This document shows, one piece after another, positions 17,111 through 26,599 of a stretch of 64,000 nt of DNA. This DNA is from CAWGJC01 sp965276665 (GTDB lineage Bacteria; Pseudomonadota; Alphaproteobacteria; Acetobacterales; Acetobacteraceae): positions 1,550,001-1,614,000 of the forward strand of contig OZ255620.1 of NCBI GenBank assembly GCA_965276665.1, in the 5' to 3' direction. Positions within the stretch are counted from its first letter, which is position 1. Each line of letters begins with the position of its first letter. Under the pieces are notes generated by a model. The model was not told the DNA's origin. It did not search any database and was given only the letters and a program-made list of their open reading frames with translations. The translations under genes and the position numbers were made by a program.

Positions 17111-18009
17111 TCCGCCCGTTCACCTGCGTCTGCGTCGTGCTCGCCGCCGGCTCCGGCCTCTATCTCTACCACGCGAAATACCGGGCCGAGGTGCTCGACC
17201 GGCAGATTGCCGAGGTGGTGAAGGCGACGGATGCCGCGCACGAGCGCACCGGCATGCTGCGGGCGGAGTGGACGGTGCTCAACGAGCCCGACCGGCTGCA
17301 GGATCTCGCCACCCGGTATCTGCAGCTGCAGCCGATGGCGCCGACGCAGTTCGTGCAGATGTCGGCGCTCGACACCCGCCTGCCGCCGGTCTCGATCACG
17401 CCCCCCGCCCCGCCAGCGCCGGCGCCCGCCGCGCCGGGCCCGGCCGTCGCCGCCACGACGCCCGTGCTTCCGCCTTCGACCGTGTCGGCGCCGCTCGCGG
17501 CCTCGGTGCAGATGGCGTCGGCCGAGGTCCCGACCGGCGTCTCGGCCTCCCCGGTCTCGGCCTCCCCGGTCTCGGGCCCCACCGTGTTGGGAACCGGCGC
17601 ACCGGGCCCGGACGCGATGCGGCGCGGGCCGGCCACCGCGGAGACGACCGCGTCCGCCACGCCCGCGCCGCATCCGCGTGAGGCCGCGCCAGCCCGGGCC
17701 GCGTCGCGGGATACCCGCCGCCATCCGACCGCGACCGCTGCCTCCGGCCCGCTTCCGGGTCCGAGCGCCGAGCCGCGCCCGCTGCCGACGCATGGGGTGA
17801 TGGCGCCGGTCGTGGAGGCGTTCGCGACGCCACACCCGATGCAGATCAACCGCGCCCCCAGCTTCCAGCGCGCCGAGGCGACGATGCCGCTCCAGCGCGC
17901 CGAGGCGACGACGCCGGTCGTCTCGAGCCTCGCCTACAGCGCGCCGGTGGGCTCCGCCCTCGGCGGCGGCCGGTCGATGCTGCCGCCGCCGGTGCCGATC
18001 CAGCAATGA
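17107..18009 (+). CDS. ftsL: FtsL-like cell division protein with long Pro/Ala-rich extension
   Basis: It occupies the ftsL position between rsmH and ftsI and has the FtsL layout. A short N-terminus and one membrane helix (residues 5-18) come first, then a coiled-coil-like segment (AEVLDRQIAEVVKATDAAHE) and the LNEPDRLQDLATRYLQL block conserved in alphaproteobacterial FtsL. FtsL normally binds FtsB and activates FtsWI. The core ends near residue 90. About 200 further residues of Pro/Ala/Ser/Thr-rich, low-complexity sequence with internal tandem repeats are unusual, since typical FtsL is 100-130 residues. ATG 17107 overlaps the rsmH stop. Confidence 0.85.
   Translation: MIRPFTCVCVVLAAGSGLYLYHAKYRAEVLDRQIAEVVKATDAAHERTGMLRAEWTVLNEPDRLQDLATRYLQLQPMAPTQFVQMSALDTRLPPVSITPPAPPAPAPAAPGPAVAATTPVLPPSTVSAPLAASVQMASAEVPTGVSASPVSASPVSGPTVLGTGAPGPDAMRRGPATAETTASATPAPHPREAAPARAASRDTRRHPTATAASGPLPGPSAEPRPLPTHGVMAPVVEAFATPHPMQINRAPSFQRAEATMPLQRAEATTPVVSSLAYSAPVGSALGGGRSMLPPPVPIQQ
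17538..17580 (+). repeat. 15-bp tandem repeat inside ftsL
   Basis: Two near-identical 15-bp copies (17538-17552, 17553-17567) and a partial third (to 17580) encode repeated SASPV units in the low-complexity tail of FtsL. The period is a multiple of three, so the frame is kept. Confidence 0.85.
17864..17917 (+). repeat. 27-bp tandem duplication inside ftsL
   Basis: Copies 17864-17890 and 17891-17917 differ at only two or three bases and encode QRAEATMPL / QRAEATTPV in the FtsL tail. The duplication is in frame. Confidence 0.85.
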
Positions 18010-18029
18010 GGCGTGATGCCCAGACGGGG

Positions 18030-18059
18030 CCGGTGCGGGTAAATCCGGTGCGGGCAAAG
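18030..18059 (+). repeat. 15-bp tandem duplication between ftsL and ftsI
   Basis: Two copies (18030-18044, 18045-18059) share 13 of 15 bases and end six bases before the ftsI start codon. ftsL-ftsI is one of the few non-overlapping joints in the early dcw cluster, and this duplication accounts for much of the 55-base gap. Confidence 0.8.
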
Positions 18060-18064
18060 CCGGG

Positions 18065-20068
18065 ATGACCGACGCGCCGTCCCCCGACGCACCGCCTCCC
18101 GCACGCCCGGCCGGAACGCCGCGCGCGGGTGCGGTACCGCGCGTGGAGACGGTGCGCGTGACCGCGCCCGACCTCGCCCGGCGCGCCGCGATGGAGAAGA
18201 CGCGCAGCCGCCTGCTCTGCGCCGCGGCCGGGTTCGCGCTGTTGTTCGGCGCGGTCGCGGCGAAGCTCGCCGATGCGACGATCCTGTTCCCGACCCTGCC
18301 GAAACCCGAACACACCGTGCAGGTGACGCCGCCGCCGCCCGCCGGCGGCACCGCCGGGACCGACCAGGATGCCGACCAGGGCGCGGCCGATACCGGCCAC
18401 CATGTCCGCGCCGAGATCACCGACCGCAACGGCGAGATCATGGCGATCTCCCTGCCGACCGCGGCGCTGATCGCCGATCCGCGGCAGATCATGGACGCCG
18501 CCGCCGTCGCGCACCGGCTGAAATCCGTGCTGCCGCAGATGGACGAGACGGTGGCGGCCCAGCGCCTCGCCGCGGCGAAGAAGGATTTCGTCTATCTCGC
18601 CCGCCAGATCACGCCGCGCGACGAGATCACCATCAACAATCTCGGCATCCCCGGCATCTCCTTCGAGCCCACCGAGATCCGCCGCTACCCGCTCGGCCGG
18701 GTGGCCGCGCAGGTGCTGGGCGGCGTCGATGTGGACAGCAACGGCGTGGCGGGGGTGGAGCGCGCCTTCGACAAGCGCCTGCGCGCCGACCCCTCCCCGC
18801 TACGCCTCTCGCTCGACGTCCGGGTGCAGGCGGTGGTGCGCGACGAGCTCTCCAAGGTGATGACCGAGTTCCAGGCGATCGGCGCCTGCGGCATCGTGAT
18901 GGATGTCCGCACCGGCGAGGTGCTGGCGATGGTCAGCTTGCCGGATTACGACGCCAATGATTTCGGCTCGGCGAGCGCCGATGACCGGTTCAACCGCGCG
19001 GTGACCGGCATGTACGAGCCGGGCAGCACGTTCAAGTTGCAGACCGCGGCGATGGCGCTCGATTCCGGCGCCGCGCATATCTGGGACATGTTCGATGCCG
19101 CGCACAACATCCATGTCGGCCGGTTCACCATCTCGGATTTCGAGGGCAAGCATCGCTGGCTCTATCTGCCGGAGGTGCTGGCCTATTCGTCCAATCTCGG
19201 CGCCGCCCATATCGCGCTGACCGTGGGGGCGGAGCGGCAGCGCGCCTGGCTCAAGCAGATGGGGATGTTCCAGCGGGTCGGCATCCAGCTGCCGGAGGCC
19301 GGGCTGCCGATCGTGCCATCCGCCGCGAACTGGAAGGAAGTGACGGTGATGACGGTGGGCTTCGGCCACGGCATCGCGATCTCGCCGCTCCATGTCGTGC
19401 GCGGCACCGCGACGGTGGCCAATGGCGGCCTGTTCGTCACCCCGACCATCCTCGCCGCCGCCGCCGGCGCGCCGGCTCCGGACTTCCCGCGCATCATGCA
19501 GCAGGGCACGTCCGACACCATCCGCAAGCTGATGCGCCTGGTGGTGACCGACGGCTACGGCAAGCCCGCCGACGTGCCCGGCTATTTCGTCGGCGGCAAG
19601 ACCGGCACGGCCGAGAAGGTCGGCCATGGCGGCTATGAGAAGCACACCAATGTCAGCGCCTTCATGTCGGTGTTCCCGATGAACGCGCCGCGCTACGCGG
19701 TCTACATGATGCTCGACAGCCCGCACGGGAATGCGAGCACGGGCGGCTTCTCGACCGCCGGCGCGGTGAGCGCGCCCGCCGCCGGGCGGGTGATCGCCCG
19801 GATCGCCCCGATGCTCGGCCTGTTCCCCGACACCCAGGACATGGCGTCGATCCAGGCCTCCCTCGCCATCCCGCTGCAGCCCGCCCGGCCGCCCGGCGTG
19901 CGCGCGCTCGGTCCGGGCTCGCCGCCGCCGAAGCCGGAGGGCGCCCCGGTGGCGGAGGGCCCGCGCGTGCACCATTCGCGGGAAGCCACGGACGGCGCCG
20001 CCCGCTTCGACGGGCTGCGCCGCGAGGCGGCCGCGCATGAGGCCCTTGTCGAGCCGCCGGCGCAGTGA
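18065..20068 (+). CDS. ftsI: Septal peptidoglycan transpeptidase FtsI (PBP3)
   Basis: This class B PBP makes cross-links at the septum, partnered with FtsW. The protein has 667 residues: a cytosolic Pro-rich tail, one membrane helix (about 52-70), a PBP dimerisation domain, and a transpeptidase domain with catalytic Ser321 (STFK, 321-324), SSN (375-377) and KTGT (from Lys512). A Pro-rich C-terminal extension of about 70 residues follows the fold and is longer than in most relatives. The start ATG 18065 is just after a 15-bp duplication. The murE start follows the stop by one base. Confidence 0.96.
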   Translation: MTDAPSPDAPPPARPAGTPRAGAVPRVETVRVTAPDLARRAAMEKTRSRLLCAAAGFALLFGAVAAKLADATILFPTLPKPEHTVQVTPPPPAGGTAGTDQDADQGAADTGHHVRAEITDRNGEIMAISLPTAALIADPRQIMDAAAVAHRLKSVLPQMDETVAAQRLAAAKKDFVYLARQITPRDEITINNLGIPGISFEPTEIRRYPLGRVAAQVLGGVDVDSNGVAGVERAFDKRLRADPSPLRLSLDVRVQAVVRDELSKVMTEFQAIGACGIVMDVRTGEVLAMVSLPDYDANDFGSASADDRFNRAVTGMYEPGSTFKLQTAAMALDSGAAHIWDMFDAAHNIHVGRFTISDFEGKHRWLYLPEVLAYSSNLGAAHIALTVGAERQRAWLKQMGMFQRVGIQLPEAGLPIVPSAANWKEVTVMTVGFGHGIAISPLHVVRGTATVANGGLFVTPTILAAAAGAPAPDFPRIMQQGTSDTIRKLMRLVVTDGYGKPADVPGYFVGGKTGTAEKVGHGGYEKHTNVSAFMSVFPMNAPRYAVYMMLDSPHGNASTGGFSTAGAVSAPAAGRVIARIAPMLGLFPDTQDMASIQASLAIPLQPARPPGVRALGPGSPPPKPEGAPVAEGPRVHHSREATDGAARFDGLRREAAAHEALVEPPAQ

Positions 20069-20069
20069 G

Positions 20070-21578
20070 ATGCGGGACGCGATGGACACTTCCGAGCGCC
20101 GGCCGCCGCCGCTATCTCCCCTGCCCGTGCTCCGCCCGGCGGCCCCCAGGCCAGCCGCTCCCTGGCCGGCCGGCGAGGAGGCCGCGATCACCGGCGTCAC
20201 CGCCGACAGCCGGCTGGTCGGGCCGGGCTTCCTGTTCGCCGCGCTGCAGGGCGGTCGGGCGGATGGCCGCCGCTTCATCGCCGAGGCGGTGGCGCGCGGG
20301 GCCGCCGCCATTCTCGCCCCGCGCGGCACCGCCTGGCCCGAGGGCGTCGCCCTCCGTCCGCTGATCGAGGCGGAGGAGCCGCGCCGCCTGCTCGCCCATC
20401 TCGCCGCAGCGCATGAAGGGGCGCAGCCGGAAACGGTGGCCGCGATCACCGGCACCAACGGCAAGACGAGCACCGCCGAATTCCTCCGCCAGATCTGGAC
20501 GCTTGGCGGCGAGCCGGCGGCGAGCTGCGGCACGCTCGGGCTGATCGCTCCGGGCTTTCCCGCCGGCCCCGGCCTCACCACCCCCGACCCGGTGGCGCTC
20601 GCTGGCATCATGTCCCGGCTCGGCCGCGCCGGGATCGGCCGTGTCGCCGTCGAGGCGTCCTCGCACGGGCTGCACCAGTATCGGCTCGACGGGCTGCACC
20701 TGGCCGCGGCCGGCTTCACCAACCTGACGCGCGATCATCTCGACTATCACGTCACGCTCGAGGCCTATCGCACCGCCAAGCTGCGCCTGTTCGCCGAGCT
20801 GCTGCCGGTCGGCGCGCCGGCGCTCGCCTCGGCCGAGATGGAGCCCGAAACGCTTGCCGCGCTGCGCGCCATCGCCACCCGCAGACGGCTCGATTTCGCG
20901 ACGGTGGGCGAGGCGGGCGAACTCATCCGCCTGCGCCGCGCCGCGCCGCGCCCGGACGGCCTCGCGCTCGAGCTCTCGGCCTCCGGCGTGCGGCGGGAGC
21001 TCGTGCTGCCGTTGCCCGGGCGTTTCCAGGCGGATAACGCGCTGCTCGCCGCCGCCATCGCGATCGCGCTCGGCGAGCAGAATGCGCTCGACCGACTCAC
21101 CCTGCTCACCGGCGTGCGCGGGCGGATGGAGCTGGCCGCGCGCCTGCCGAACGGCGCGGCCGCCTATGTCGATTTCGCCCATACGCCGGACGCGCTGAGC
21201 CGGCTGCTCGCCGCCCTCCGGCCGCATGCGGCGGGGCGGCTGCATGTGGTATTCGGCGCCGGCGGCGACCGCGATCCCGGCAAGCGCCCGCTGATGGGCG
21301 CGGCGGTGGCGCAGGGTGCGGACCGTGCGATCGTCACCGACGACAACCCGCGCAGCGAGGATCCGGCGGCGATCCGGCGCGCGATCCTCGCCGCCATCCC
21401 GCAGGCGACCGAGATCGGCGACCGCGCCGCGGCGATCGCCGCCGGCCTCGACGGCCTCGCGCCCGGGGACGTGCTGGTGGTCGCCGGCAAAGGCCACGAG
21501 CAGGGCCAGACGATCGCCGGCGAGACCCTCCCGTTCGACGATGCGACGGTGATCCGCCGTCTCGCGGGCGTCGCATGA
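20070..21578 (+). CDS. murE: UDP-MurNAc-L-Ala-D-Glu:meso-diaminopimelate ligase MurE
   Basis: MurE adds the third stem residue to the peptidoglycan precursor. The ATP loop GTNGKTST and the Mur motifs EASSHGLHQYRLDG and NLTRDHLDYH are present. The DNPR motif (DDNPRSEDP) marks a meso-diaminopimelate rather than a lysine enzyme. The chosen ATG at 20070 is one base after the ftsI stop (TGAGATG). An in-frame ATG at 20037 inside ftsI and one at 20082 are alternatives. The N-terminus before the first strand is Pro-rich. The protein is about 502 residues long. Confidence 0.95.
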   Translation: MRDAMDTSERRPPPLSPLPVLRPAAPRPAAPWPAGEEAAITGVTADSRLVGPGFLFAALQGGRADGRRFIAEAVARGAAAILAPRGTAWPEGVALRPLIEAEEPRRLLAHLAAAHEGAQPETVAAITGTNGKTSTAEFLRQIWTLGGEPAASCGTLGLIAPGFPAGPGLTTPDPVALAGIMSRLGRAGIGRVAVEASSHGLHQYRLDGLHLAAAGFTNLTRDHLDYHVTLEAYRTAKLRLFAELLPVGAPALASAEMEPETLAALRAIATRRRLDFATVGEAGELIRLRRAAPRPDGLALELSASGVRRELVLPLPGRFQADNALLAAAIAIALGEQNALDRLTLLTGVRGRMELAARLPNGAAAYVDFAHTPDALSRLLAALRPHAAGRLHVVFGAGGDRDPGKRPLMGAAVAQGADRAIVTDDNPRSEDPAAIRRAILAAIPQATEIGDRAAAIAAGLDGLAPGDVLVVAGKGHEQGQTIAGETLPFDDATVIRRLAGVA

Positions 21579-22999
21579 ACGCGCTTCGGGGCAACCCCAT
21601 CCGTCCGGGCCCGCTCTGGACCGGCGCCGCGCTCGCCGCCGCCACGGCCGGCGAGTTGCGCCAGGGCTTCGACGCGCAGGGCATCTCGATCGACACCCGC
21701 ACGCTGCGGCCGGGTCAGATGTTCGTGGCGCTGGTCGGCGAGAATGGCGACGGCCACGCGCATGTCGCGCAGGCGCTGGCGCGCGGCGCCGCCGGTGCGA
21801 TGGTCCATGATCTGGCCGGGCTGGACGAGTCCGCGCCTCTCCTGGCGGTGGGGGACACGCTGCAGGGGTTGCGCGATCTGGCCGCCGCCGGCCGTACCCG
21901 TTTCGCGGGGCGGCTGGCGGCGGTCACTGGCTCCGTCGGCAAGACGACGACGAAGGAGATGCTGCGCGCCATCCTGGCCGAAGCCGGGGATCCCGCCGGC
22001 CGGACCCATGCCGCCGAGGCGTCGCACAACAATCAATGGGGCCTGCCGCTGACGCTCGCGCGGCTGCCCCCCGACGATGCCTATTGCGTCGCCGAGATCG
22101 GCATGAACCATGCGGGCGAGATCGCGCCCCTCGCCCGCCTCGCCCGGCCGCATGTCGCGATCATCACCAACGTGGAAGCGGCGCATATCGGCTATCTCGG
22201 CAGCCTGGAGGCGATTGCCGACGAGAAAGCCTCCCTGCTGACCGGGCTCGAGCCGACCGACCTCGAGCCCGGGGGCATCGCGATCCTGCCCGCCGACAGC
22301 CCGCTGCTGCCGCGCCTGCTGGCCGCCGCAGGGGATGCGCGCATCGTCACCTTCGGGGCGAAATCCGGGACGTTCCGGCTGCTGGAGGTGGCGGCCGATG
22401 CCACCGGAAGCGACGTCACCCTCGACGCGGACGGCACCTTGATCCGCTTCCGCCTGCCCGCCCCGGGCCGGCACATGGCGCTCGACTCGGTGGGCGCGAT
22501 CGCCGCCGCTGCCGCGCTCGGCGTGCCGCCCGCCGCGGCGGCCGAGGCGCTCGCGGGGTTCGCGGCGATCGGCGGGCGGGGCATGCAGCGGCGCATCCTC
22601 GGCGGCCGCGCCGTGCTGCTCGACGAGAGCTACAACGCCTCTCCCGTCGCGGTGCGCGCCGCGCTCGACATCCTGAAGCTCATCCCGTCCGAGCGCCGGG
22701 TCGCGGTGCTCGGCGACATGCGGGAGCTCGGCGCGCATGCGCCGGCCGCGCATGCCGGCCTCGCGCGCGCGGTCGCCTGCGCGGCGGACGTCGTCTATGC
22801 CTGCGGGCCGGAGATGGCGCATCTCTTCGCCGCCATCCCGGAGAGCCTGCGCGGCCGCCACATGCCGGACGCCGCCTCCCTCGGCCCGGTCGTGGCGGAG
22901 GCGGTGCGGCCGGGCGATGCGGTACTCGTGAAGGGCAGCCTCGGCAGCCGGATGAAGCTCGTGGTCGAGGCGCTCGAGCATGCCGGCGAGAGGTCCTGA
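21575..22999 (+). CDS. murF: UDP-MurNAc-tripeptide:D-Ala-D-Ala ligase MurF
   Basis: MurF completes the cytoplasmic pentapeptide by adding D-Ala-D-Ala. The protein has 474 residues. The ATP loop reads TGSVGKTTTKEML, and the family blocks SHNNQWGLPLTL, EIGMNHAGEI and LDESYNASPVAVRAAL are intact. The start overlaps the murE stop (ATGA) and the stop overlaps the mraY start (TGATG), in line with tight co-translation of the Mur ligases. Confidence 0.97.
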   Translation: MNALRGNPIRPGPLWTGAALAAATAGELRQGFDAQGISIDTRTLRPGQMFVALVGENGDGHAHVAQALARGAAGAMVHDLAGLDESAPLLAVGDTLQGLRDLAAAGRTRFAGRLAAVTGSVGKTTTKEMLRAILAEAGDPAGRTHAAEASHNNQWGLPLTLARLPPDDAYCVAEIGMNHAGEIAPLARLARPHVAIITNVEAAHIGYLGSLEAIADEKASLLTGLEPTDLEPGGIAILPADSPLLPRLLAAAGDARIVTFGAKSGTFRLLEVAADATGSDVTLDADGTLIRFRLPAPGRHMALDSVGAIAAAAALGVPPAAAAEALAGFAAIGGRGMQRRILGGRAVLLDESYNASPVAVRAALDILKLIPSERRVAVLGDMRELGAHAPAAHAGLARAVACAADVVYACGPEMAHLFAAIPESLRGRHMPDAASLGPVVAEAVRPGDAVLVKGSLGSRMKLVVEALEHAGERS

Positions 23000-24087
23000 T
23001 GCTCTACAACATCACGCGCCCGTTCGCCGAACAGGTCTCCCTGTTCAACCTGTTCCGCTACGTGACGTTCCGCTCGGGCGCCGCCTGCCTCACCGCGCTC
23101 GTGGTCAGCCTGCTGCTCGGCCCGGCGGTGATCCGCATGCTCCGCCGCATCCAGCGCGACGGCCAGCCGATCCGCGTCGACGGGCCGGAGCGGCACCTGA
23201 TCGAGAAGAAGGGCACGCCGACGATGGGCGGCGTGCTGATCCTGCTCGCGGTGACGGTCTCGACCCTGCTCTGGGTCGATCTGCGCAACCTTTATGTCTG
23301 GACGACGCTGTTCGTGACGCTCGGCTATGGCGCGGTCGGCTTCGGCGACGACTACCTCAAGCTCACCAAACGCAGCCATAAGGGGCTCTCCGCGCGCGGC
23401 AAGCTCGTGGTGCAGCTGGTGATCGGGCTCGTCGCGGCCGCCTGGTTCGCCTTCCTCACCCGCGGCCCGCTCGGCACCGCGCTGGTGCTGCCGGTGTTCA
23501 AGGACGTGCTGGTGCCGCTTGGCCTGTTTTTCCCGGTGCTCGGCATGCTGGTGATGCTCGGCGCCTCGAACGCGGTCAATCTCACCGACGGGCTCGACGG
23601 GCTGGCGATCGTGCCGACGATGATCGCCGCCGGCGTGTTCGCGCTGATCGCCTATCTCGTCGGCAACCGCATCTTCGCCGATTACCTGCAACTGCATCCG
23701 GTGCCGGGCGTGAGCGAGCTCGCGGTGTTCTGCTCGGCGCTGATCGGCGCCGGGCTCGGCTTCCTGTGGTTCAACGCGCCGCCGGCGGCGGTGTTCATGG
23801 GCGACACCGGCAGCCTGGCGCTCGGCGGCGCGCTCGGCGCGGTCGCGGTGGCGACCAAGCACGAGATCGTGCTGGCGATCGTCGGCGGCCTGTTCGTCGT
23901 CGAGACCGTGTCGGTGATCGTGCAGGTGTTCTGGTTCAAGCGCACCGGGAAGCGCGTGTTCCTGATGGCGCCGCTGCACCATCATTTCGAGAAGAAGGGC
24001 TGGGCCGAACCCACCATCGTCATCCGCTTCTGGATCATCTCGATGATCCTGGCGCTCGCGGGGCTCGCGACGTTGAAGATCAGATGA
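22999..24087 (+). CDS. mraY: Phospho-MurNAc-pentapeptide transferase MraY
   Basis: MraY transfers phospho-MurNAc-pentapeptide from UDP to undecaprenyl phosphate, making lipid I at the inner membrane. The 362-residue protein has about ten membrane segments. Its signature blocks are KKGTPTMGG, GFGDDYLKL, the catalytic-loop NAVNLTDGLDGL, AAVFMGDTGSLALGG and the terminal APLHHHFEKKGW. The ATG is joined to the murF stop and the stop to the murD start by overlaps. Confidence 0.98.
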   Translation: MLYNITRPFAEQVSLFNLFRYVTFRSGAACLTALVVSLLLGPAVIRMLRRIQRDGQPIRVDGPERHLIEKKGTPTMGGVLILLAVTVSTLLWVDLRNLYVWTTLFVTLGYGAVGFGDDYLKLTKRSHKGLSARGKLVVQLVIGLVAAAWFAFLTRGPLGTALVLPVFKDVLVPLGLFFPVLGMLVMLGASNAVNLTDGLDGLAIVPTMIAAGVFALIAYLVGNRIFADYLQLHPVPGVSELAVFCSALIGAGLGFLWFNAPPAAVFMGDTGSLALGGALGAVAVATKHEIVLAIVGGLFVVETVSVIVQVFWFKRTGKRVFLMAPLHHHFEKKGWAEPTIVIRFWIISMILALAGLATLKIR

Positions 24088-25481
24088 GCGGTTTTTCTTC
24101 CACGCTGTTCGCCGGCCGCCGCTACGCGGTGCTCGGCCTCGGCAGCAACGGCCTCCCGGCAGCGCGCGCGCTGGCCGCGATGGGCGCGGATATCGTCGCC
24201 TGGGACGACCGGGCGGAGGCGCGCGAAGCGATCGCCGGCGTCGCGCTGCGCGATCCCGCGCCCGACATCGCGCGCTTCGACGCGCTCGTGCTGTCTCCCG
24301 GCATTCCGCACCGCCTGCCGGCGCCGCACCCGACGGCCGCCGCGGCGCTCGCGTCCGGCGTGCCGGTGCTGAGCGACGCCGAACTGCTGTTCCAGGCCGT
24401 GCGCGGTGCTGGCTCGCGCGCGCGCTTCGCCGGCGTCACCGGGACCAACGGAAAATCGACCACCACCGCGCTGCTCACCCACATTCTCAAGAGCGCCGGC
24501 TTGCCCGTTGCGGCAGGCGCGAATCTCGGCCCGGCGGCGCTCGCGCTGCCCTGCCTCGAAACGCAAGATGCTGTATATGCACTGGAAATGTCCTCCTACA
24601 TGTTGGAGCGAATCGTCTCGCTGCGCTTCGATGCGGCGGCGATGCTGAACCTCAGCCCCGATCATCTCGACCGCCATGGCGACATGGCAGGCTATGCCGC
24701 AGCGAAGCGCGCGATCTTCGCGCGCCAGGATGCGGGCGACGTCGCGGTGGTCGGCATCGACGATGCGCCGTCGCGGGCAATCGCGGCAGCAGGTTTCGCC
24801 GCGCGCCGGATCACCATCTCGGGCGAATCCCCGGCCGATTTCTGGTGCGAGGCGGGCATGCTGCGCGACGCGGACGGCCCGATCCTGTCGATGGCGGAAG
24901 CGGCGGCCCTGCCCGGCGCGCATAACGCGCAGGATGCGGCGGCAGCGGCGGCGATGGCAGCCGCGCTTGGCGTATCGCGGAGCGAGATCGCACACGGCAT
25001 CGCGAGCTATCCCGGGCTGCCGCACCGGCAGCAGCGCGTCTGCGTGCTCGACGGGATCGCCTTCGTCAACGACAGCAAGGCGACCAATGCGGATGCGACC
25101 GCGCGCGCGCTCGGCTGCTACGCGCGCATCGTCTGGATCGCCGGCGGCATCGGCAAGGCGGGGGGCATCGCGCCGCTCGCGCCCTTCTTCCCGCGGATCG
25201 CGCATGCGCTGCTGATCGGGCGCGACGCGGCCGGATTCGCCGCCACGCTCGGGCAGGCCGGCGTGCCGCACACGCTGGCGGAGACGCTCGACGCGGCGGT
25301 CCCGGCGGCGAATGACGCGGCGCGCCGGACCGGGGCGCCGGTGGTGCTGCTCTCCCCGGCCGCGGCGAGCTTCGACCAGTTCAGCGGATTCGAGGCGCGC
25401 GGCGAGCGCTTTGCCGAACTCGTCCACATGCTCGCGCGAACCGACGGAGAATTCGCCTCCGGCGACGGGATGGCTGCCTGA
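24084..25481 (+). CDS. murD: UDP-MurNAc-L-alanine:D-glutamate ligase MurD
   Basis: MurD adds D-glutamate to UDP-MurNAc-L-Ala. The protein has 465 residues: a Rossmann start (YAVLGLGSNGLPAARAL), the ATP loop GVTGTNGKSTTT, NLSPDHLDRHG, VNDSKATNADAT and a C-terminal LSPAAASFDQFSGFEARGE. All match the family. ATG 24084 overlaps the mraY stop and the stop overlaps the ftsW start. The codon use of the middle section is slightly less GC-biased than in its neighbours, but I see no break. Confidence 0.97.
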   Translation: MSGFSSTLFAGRRYAVLGLGSNGLPAARALAAMGADIVAWDDRAEAREAIAGVALRDPAPDIARFDALVLSPGIPHRLPAPHPTAAAALASGVPVLSDAELLFQAVRGAGSRARFAGVTGTNGKSTTTALLTHILKSAGLPVAAGANLGPAALALPCLETQDAVYALEMSSYMLERIVSLRFDAAAMLNLSPDHLDRHGDMAGYAAAKRAIFARQDAGDVAVVGIDDAPSRAIAAAGFAARRITISGESPADFWCEAGMLRDADGPILSMAEAAALPGAHNAQDAAAAAAMAAALGVSRSEIAHGIASYPGLPHRQQRVCVLDGIAFVNDSKATNADATARALGCYARIVWIAGGIGKAGGIAPLAPFFPRIAHALLIGRDAAGFAATLGQAGVPHTLAETLDAAVPAANDAARRTGAPVVLLSPAAASFDQFSGFEARGERFAELVHMLARTDGEFASGDGMAA

Positions 25482-26599
25482 TGCCGACGCTCTCGCGCGC
25501 CGATAATTCGCTGCTCGGCCGCTGGTGGTGGACCGTCGATCGCTGGACGCTCGCCGCTGTCGGCACGCTGATCGGCTTTGGCTATGTCATGATGCTCGCC
25601 GCCTCTCCGGCGGTCGCCGAGCGCATCGGCGCGCCGCGCGACGTGTTCATCTTCAAGCAGCTCGGTTTTCTCGCAATCGCCGGGATGATCGTGATCGGCA
25701 CCTCGCTGCTCTCGCCGCGCGGCGTTCGGCGGCTCGCGCTGATCGGCTGCGCGATCGCGATCGCGCTCACCGCGCTCACGCTGTTCAAGGGCGTCGAGAT
25801 CAAGGGCGCGCGGCGCTGGATCTCGCTCCCCGGCATGTCGGTGCAGCCGAGCGAGTTCCTGAAACCTTGCTTCGCGGTCGTGACCGCCTGGCTGATCGCG
25901 GAGGGGCGGCGGACGCCCGGCTTTCCCGGCATGGCGATCGCCTTCTGCCTGTTCGGCCTGATCCTGCTGCTGCTGAAATCACAGCCCGATATCGGCATGC
26001 TCGCGGTGGTGAGCGCGTCGTTTTTCGCGCAGCTCTATGTCGCCGGCCTCAACCTGTTCTTCGTCGGTGTCGGCGTGTTGCTGATGGGGGCCGGCGGCGT
26101 CGCCGCCTATGCGATGTTCGAGCATGTGCGCAGCCGCGTGCTGCGCTTCCTGCACCCGGATGCGGGCGACAATTTCCAGGTGATGACCGCCCTGCAGGCC
26201 TTCGGCAATGGCGGCCTGTTCGGGCGCGGGCCCGGCGAGGGGCGGGTGAAGGACGTGCTGCCCGACGCGCATGCCGATTTCGTGTTCGCGGTGGCCGGCG
26301 AGGAATTCGGGATGATCGTCTGCCTCGTCATCCTCGGCCTGTTCGCCTTCATCGTGCTGCGCGCGCTGCTGCGGTTGTTGGGCGAGGCGGATCTCTTCGT
26401 GGTGCTCGCCTCGACCGGGCTGGTGACCAGCTTCGGCCTGCAGGCCTTCGTCAACATGGCCTCCACGCTGCATCTGATCCCCACCAAGGGCATGACGCTG
26501 CCGTTCATTTCCTACGGCGGCTCCTCGGTGCTGGCGATCGCGCTCGGCATCGGCATGCTGCTCGCGCTGACGCGGCGGCGGCATGGGGAAATCCGGTGA
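25481..26599 (+). CDS. ftsW: Septal peptidoglycan glycosyltransferase FtsW
   Basis: This SEDS-family polymerase extends glycan strands at the septum together with FtsI. The 372-residue, multi-spanning membrane protein has the family motifs KGARRWISLPGMSVQPSEF, FSQPDIG-like KSQPDIGML, the periplasmic GEGRVKDVLPDAHADFVFAVAGEEFG block, and a C-terminal TKGMTLPFISYGGSS. The ATG is coupled to the murD stop (TGATG). The GTG of murG overlaps its stop. Confidence 0.97.
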   Translation: MPTLSRADNSLLGRWWWTVDRWTLAAVGTLIGFGYVMMLAASPAVAERIGAPRDVFIFKQLGFLAIAGMIVIGTSLLSPRGVRRLALIGCAIAIALTALTLFKGVEIKGARRWISLPGMSVQPSEFLKPCFAVVTAWLIAEGRRTPGFPGMAIAFCLFGLILLLLKSQPDIGMLAVVSASFFAQLYVAGLNLFFVGVGVLLMGAGGVAAYAMFEHVRSRVLRFLHPDAGDNFQVMTALQAFGNGGLFGRGPGEGRVKDVLPDAHADFVFAVAGEEFGMIVCLVILGLFAFIVLRALLRLLGEADLFVVLASTGLVTSFGLQAFVNMASTLHLIPTKGMTLPFISYGGSSVLAIALGIGMLLALTRRRHGEIR

